A stretch of 7,868 nt of DNA, from contig JAGVEP010000110.1 in NCBI GenBank assembly GCA_020058145.1, forward strand, positions 1 to 7,868, written 5' to 3'. Shown here piece after piece: positions 6,116 through 7,868 of this stretch (position 1 is the first letter of the stretch; each line of letters starts with the position of its first letter). This DNA comes from Phycisphaerae bacterium. GTDB taxonomy: Bacteria > Planctomycetota > Phycisphaerae > UBA1845 > Fen-1342. A model generated the notes under the pieces. The model ran no database searches. It had not been told where the DNA came from and worked only from the letters and a program-made list of their open reading frames with translations. Both the position numbers and the translations under genes were made by a program.

Positions 6116-6234
6116 CGGGCGCGATCGTACCCCGCGCGCGGCGCGGCGCACAGGGCGAGCCGTGGCGGGGAGCCGGGGCCGTGGGCGTGAATGAACTGCT
6201 ACCGAACCTCACCGCACCAGGTCTGAGGCCTCAC

Positions 6235-6807
6235 TTACTGCGCCGGACCCTCCAGTCGCTGCTGGATGGACTGCCATATCTCCAGCATTCCCAGCCGCGT
6301 GGCCCAATCGGCGATGTAAGCGCGGTCCACCCGTTGACCGCTGATCTTGAGCATTCCGGCGATGTCGCGGAGGTGCTTGTCCGAGCCGCCTTCGCGGTAG
6401 TACTCCATTTTCTTGATGATCACGTCCTCCGGGGATGCGAACGCGGCCAGGTAGTCCTGCGCCGGATGAACGCGTGTCGCCCGAGCGAAACGGCTGTTGT
6501 TGAACGGTGTTTCGGCGGGGATGAGGATGTCGACCTTCAGCCCCGAGGCCGGGTGGAGGATGTTGAATTGCCCGCAGTGTGCCACGGCTTCCTGTGCCGC
6601 TTCCGGGCTCACGTAGAAATCAGGTTCCGGAAACGCGCCGCAGAATCCCTCCACGGACCGGGCGGGCAAAGCGCAGACGATGTCGATGTCGTTGGTGAAC
6701 CGCGGTTCGCCGAAATACGAGGCCGCGACCGAACCGGTGACGAAGTATGGAAGGTGCAAGCGTTCGAGCACGCCGACGACGTGGCGCAGAAGATCAGACG
6801 GCTCCAT
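6235..6807 (-). CDS. Nucleotidyltransferase-fold protein, second gene of a two-gene module
   Basis: This 190-aa protein has the DNA polymerase beta-like nucleotidyltransferase motif: GS at 25-26 followed by R36, T38 and the DID pair (D40, D42) in YFGEPRFTNDIDIV, and a third acidic position D93 in LKVDIL. The catalytic set therefore looks intact. PEDVIIKKMEYYREGG at 126-141 and DRAYIADWA at 161-169 are typical of stand-alone antitoxin or AbiEii-like relatives, though I cannot assign a named subfamily. It may transfer a nucleotide to a protein or RNA; the target is unknown. The ATG at 6807 is preferred because it starts MEPSDLLRHV just before the fold and overlaps the upstream small gene by 14 bp; an in-frame ATG at 6879 lies well inside that gene. 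There is no strong ribosome site, so translation is probably coupled to the small gene. Confidence 0.82.
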   Translation of the reverse strand: MEPSDLLRHVVGVLERLHLPYFVTGSVAASYFGEPRFTNDIDIVCALPARSVEGFCGAFPEPDFYVSPEAAQEAVAHCGQFNILHPASGLKVDILIPAETPFNNSRFARATRVHPAQDYLAAFASPEDVIIKKMEYYREGGSDKHLRDIAGMLKISGQRVDRAYIADWATRLGMLEIWQSIQQRLEGPAQ

Positions 6808-7009
6808 GAGAAACTCGCCGTGCAACTTCCCGAGAGATCTGCAACCTGTCCCAGGTTGGGTGCGCGGCGCGAACTGCACCCGTCACGAGTTCTTGGGCCA
6901 GGCGGAATAGCCCGTCCACGATTGCCAGCCGCTCTGCCCCTGTCTTCTGCCGCAGAATGTCAGCCATCTGGTCGTCGACGACCTCGAACTGTCCCGCGTC
7001 AAGCCGCAT
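6794..7009 (-). CDS. Small protein of unknown function paired with the nucleotidyltransferase
   Basis: This 71-aa protein has no domain I can name. It contains two predicted helical stretches (about 11-42 and 56-67), an AERLAIVDGLFRLAQELV segment, a middle HPTWD block at 50-54, and ends REVARRVSHGAV. I remember similar small proteins ending in SHGAV beside nucleotidyltransferases in planctomycete genomes, but cannot verify that here. Evidence that it is real: the gene has GAGG 5 nt before the ATG, a perfect TATAAT upstream, and its last codons (SHGAV and stop) encode the start of the nucleotidyltransferase in another frame. By organisation it could be an antitoxin or toxin, or a specificity partner for the enzyme. 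No signal peptide or membrane segment is present. Confidence 0.72.
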   Translation of the reverse strand: MRLDAGQFEVVDDQMADILRQKTGAERLAIVDGLFRLAQELVTGAVRAAHPTWDRLQISREVARRVSHGAV

Positions 7010-7032
7010 GGCACACCTCGCACCGCACTTAG

Positions 7033-7038
7033 ATTATA
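7033..7038 (-). promoter_or_regulatory. Perfect -10 box upstream of the small-protein/nucleotidyltransferase pair
   Basis: On the minus strand TATAAT stands 24 bp from the ATG at 7009, giving a predicted leader of roughly 17 nt with GAGG as the ribosome site. No sequence resembling TTGACA is found at 16-18 bp spacing, so either an activator is needed or the -35 contribution is weak. Confidence 0.5.
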
Positions 7039-7097
7039 CCGTCCGCGGCACCCGGTTCGCTGCCGACCACCTCGTGGCTGCAATGCCCTCCGTTGGC

Positions 7098-7137
7098 CAA
7101 GCGCGATCTGGAATAGCGGTCCCCCGGAGTGCGCTTG
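7098..7137 (-). repeat. Inverted repeat downstream of the IHF/HU gene
   Basis: CAAGCGC (7098-7104) and GCGCTTG (7131-7137) form perfect 7-bp arms around a 26-nt centre, starting 4 bp past the IHF/HU stop. Position suggests a transcript-end hairpin, but no T-tract follows, so I do not call it a terminator. Confidence 0.4.
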
Positions 7138-7141
7138 CTCG

Positions 7142-7501
7142 TCAGGTAGGCTCGCTCGCCGCACGCGGTTCCGGGCTGCCGGCTTTGGCCGTGCGCCGGG
7201 CGGTTTCCTTCGCGTCGTCGCCGAACAGCCGCTCTTTCATCAGGCGGCCGATCTTGAACTTGACGGTGCGTTTCGTTGGCACGAAGACCTTTTGCATCGT
7301 TTTTGGGTTCTGAGCCACGCGGGCGGCGCGGGAACGAATCTCGAATACACCGAAGTCCCGGAATTCCAAGCGGTTACCGTTTCCGAGCTCCGTGATGATC
7401 TCGTCAAGGAAGCTCTGCACGATCTTCTTGACGACAATCCGCTTGTTGCTGGTCTCGTCGGCGATGCGATCGACCAGGTCCTTCTTCGTTATCGTGTTCA
7501 T
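7142..7501 (-). CDS. HU/IHF family DNA-binding protein with C-terminal tail
   Basis: HU and IHF proteins are dimeric nucleoid proteins that bend DNA. Residues 1-93 of this 119-aa protein are a complete family domain: TKKDLVDRIA at 5-14, FLDEIITELGNGNRLEFRDFG across 31-51, and the beta-arm with R62, N65 and the intercalating proline P66 in RVAQNPKT, followed by VPTKRTVKFKIGRLMKE. The core is about 90 aa as usual. A 26-residue tail (94-119) rich in Ala, Arg, Glu and Pro is added and is probably disordered. The ATG at 7501 is chosen because MNTITKKDL is the normal start and GGGGAG lies 4 nt upstream; the in-frame extension up to 7756 has no family similarity. It is a single gene with its own predicted promoter and leader. 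Whether it acts more like HU or IHF cannot be decided. Confidence 0.92.
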   Translation of the reverse strand: MNTITKKDLVDRIADETSNKRIVVKKIVQSFLDEIITELGNGNRLEFRDFGVFEIRSRAARVAQNPKTMQKVFVPTKRTVKFKIGRLMKERLFGDDAKETARRTAKAGSPEPRAASEPT

Positions 7502-7572
7502 CACGCTCCCCAGCACGCCGCTCCTGACGGCGATCCAACTCAGGTCGTTTCGTCCGTTCCAACCACGCCAAG

Positions 7573-7589
7573 ACGTCGCACAACGACGT
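7573..7589 (-). promoter_or_regulatory. Hairpin in the IHF/HU leader
   Basis: ACGTCG and CGACGT form a perfect 6-bp stem with a 5-nt loop. It lies about 12 nt into the predicted leader of the IHF/HU mRNA and about 70 nt before the start codon. It could stabilise the mRNA 5' end or take part in autoregulation; neither is shown. Confidence 0.35.
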
Positions 7590-7607
7590 GAAACTCGGCC
7601 GTCGGCC

Positions 7608-7636
7608 ATAATAAACCAAGGCCGTGGCCCATGCAA
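7608..7636 (-). promoter_or_regulatory. Predicted promoter of the IHF/HU gene
   Basis: On the minus strand TTGCAT (7636-7631), a 17-bp spacer and TATTAT (7613-7608, five of six positions) form a plausible sigma70-like promoter. Transcription near 7601 would give a leader of about 100 nt. CGGCC (7603-7607) and GGCCG (7620-7624) form an inverted repeat that brackets the -10 box and might be an operator. Confidence 0.5.
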
Positions 7637-7672
7637 GCGGAATCCTTGACGGGACAATGGGTTAACGAAGAA

Positions 7673-7698
7673 AGGCACGGAGCCACATAGGCACGGAG
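7673..7698. repeat. Short direct repeat, 16-bp period
   Basis: AGGCACGGAG occurs at 7673-7682 and 7689-7698, separated by CCACAT. Such GGCACGGAG/GGCACAGAG runs are familiar to me from planctomycete intergenic DNA; this is recollection, not a search result. Confidence 0.6.
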
Positions 7699-7783
7699 GG
7701 GGAACCCGAGCCGCGCAGGTCAGGAAGCGGGGGGGAGCAGGCGCACTCGGGCACAAGGGCCTAAAGGGGAGTGCAAAGCTCTA

Positions 7784-7812
7784 GTGCTCCGTCAACCGTG
7801 TTTTGACGGCAC
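7784..7812. repeat. Bulged inverted repeat
   Basis: GTGCTCCGTCAA (7784-7795) pairs with TTGACGGCAC (7803-7812) over ten base pairs with a two-base bulge (TC) and a 7-nt loop. It immediately precedes the GGCGAGGCTCC element and is probably part of the same intergenic repeat. Confidence 0.55.
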
Positions 7813-7820
7813 ACCGGGAG

Positions 7821-7868
7821 GGCGAGGCTCCTGCCGAGCCGCCGCGGAGCGCGCCGCACCGGCTCGGC
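7821..7868. repeat. GGCGAGGCTCC element with nested hairpin, cut by the window end
   Basis: GCCGAGCC (7833-7840) and GGCTCGGC (7861-7868) are perfect 8-bp arms, and inside them GCGG (7844-7847) pairs with CCGC (7854-7857). The reverse complement of 7821-7854 shares two blocks, in the same order, with 19-74: GCGCGCTCCGCGG exactly, and GGCTCGG, CAGGA, CCTCGCC with one gap and one mismatch. Confidence 0.65.

Larger units (their letters stand above)
7640..7868. other. Gene-free intergenic region with repeats
   Basis: With the IHF/HU leader and promoter, the stretch from 7502 to the window end is 367 bp without a credible gene on either strand. This part holds a short direct repeat (7673-7698), the arms GCACTC (7743-7748) and GAGTGC (7769-7774), and the hairpins listed separately. 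I see no RNA gene that I can name and no promoter reading right. Confidence 0.6.

Noticed and set aside
6124..6129. TACGAT as a -10 box for truA
   Set aside because: No -35-like sequence at 16-18 bp spacing, and the implied start would leave almost no leader.
7502..7756. N-terminal extension of the IHF/HU protein
   Set aside because: It spans the promoter and leader hairpin, has no similarity to the family, and a good GGGGAG site precedes the ATG at 7501.

Overview
The window is GC-rich, compact bacterial DNA that most likely comes from a member of the Planctomycetota. The evidence is indirect. There is a small-ORF/nucleotidyltransferase pair of a type I remember from planctomycete genomes, an IHF/HU protein with an extra C-terminal tail, an McsA of the CAHD type, and intergenic GTGGGCAGTGCCCAC palindromes and GGCGAGGCTCC elements that I also associate with that phylum. 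I have no database support for this assignment.

Layout. The left edge (1 to about 157, + strand) looks like the 3' two-thirds of a 6S RNA, cut by the window boundary. A TIGR00282/YmdB-type phosphodiesterase follows on the + strand (211-1023) with its own predicted promoter. Every other gene is on the minus strand. A 34-bp gap filled by a palindrome separates YmdB from a convergent, orphan peptide-type ABC substrate-binding protein (1058-2761). A tandem array of 46-bp and 20-bp repeat units (2785-2930) lies between that gene and mcsB and ends exactly at the mcsB stop codon.

mcsA-mcsB (4489 down to 2931) form a two-gene operon with an ATGA overlap. A good sigma70-like promoter (TTGACT, 17-bp spacer, TACCAT) and a GGAG ribosome site precede it. 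Together they encode a protein arginine kinase and its zinc-finger activator, which mark proteins for Clp proteolysis. Upstream on the same strand, truA (tRNA pseudouridine synthase) and a pteridine-reductase-like SDR overlap by 14 bp; the SDR probably starts at a TTG.

Next comes a two-gene module with a perfect TATAAT -10: a 71-aa protein of unknown function overlaps a 190-aa nucleotidyltransferase by 14 bp. Its organisation is toxin-antitoxin-like and it is the best candidate for an undescribed system here. The last gene is an IHF/HU DNA-binding protein with a leader of about 100 nt and its own promoter. The right edge (7640-7868) holds no gene. It contains short direct repeats and nested hairpins, part of which resembles the 6S apical region in inverted orientation.

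Most of these are housekeeping genes (RNA modification, proteostasis, nucleoid, nucleotide signalling). The repeats and the nucleotidyltransferase module are the accessory content.
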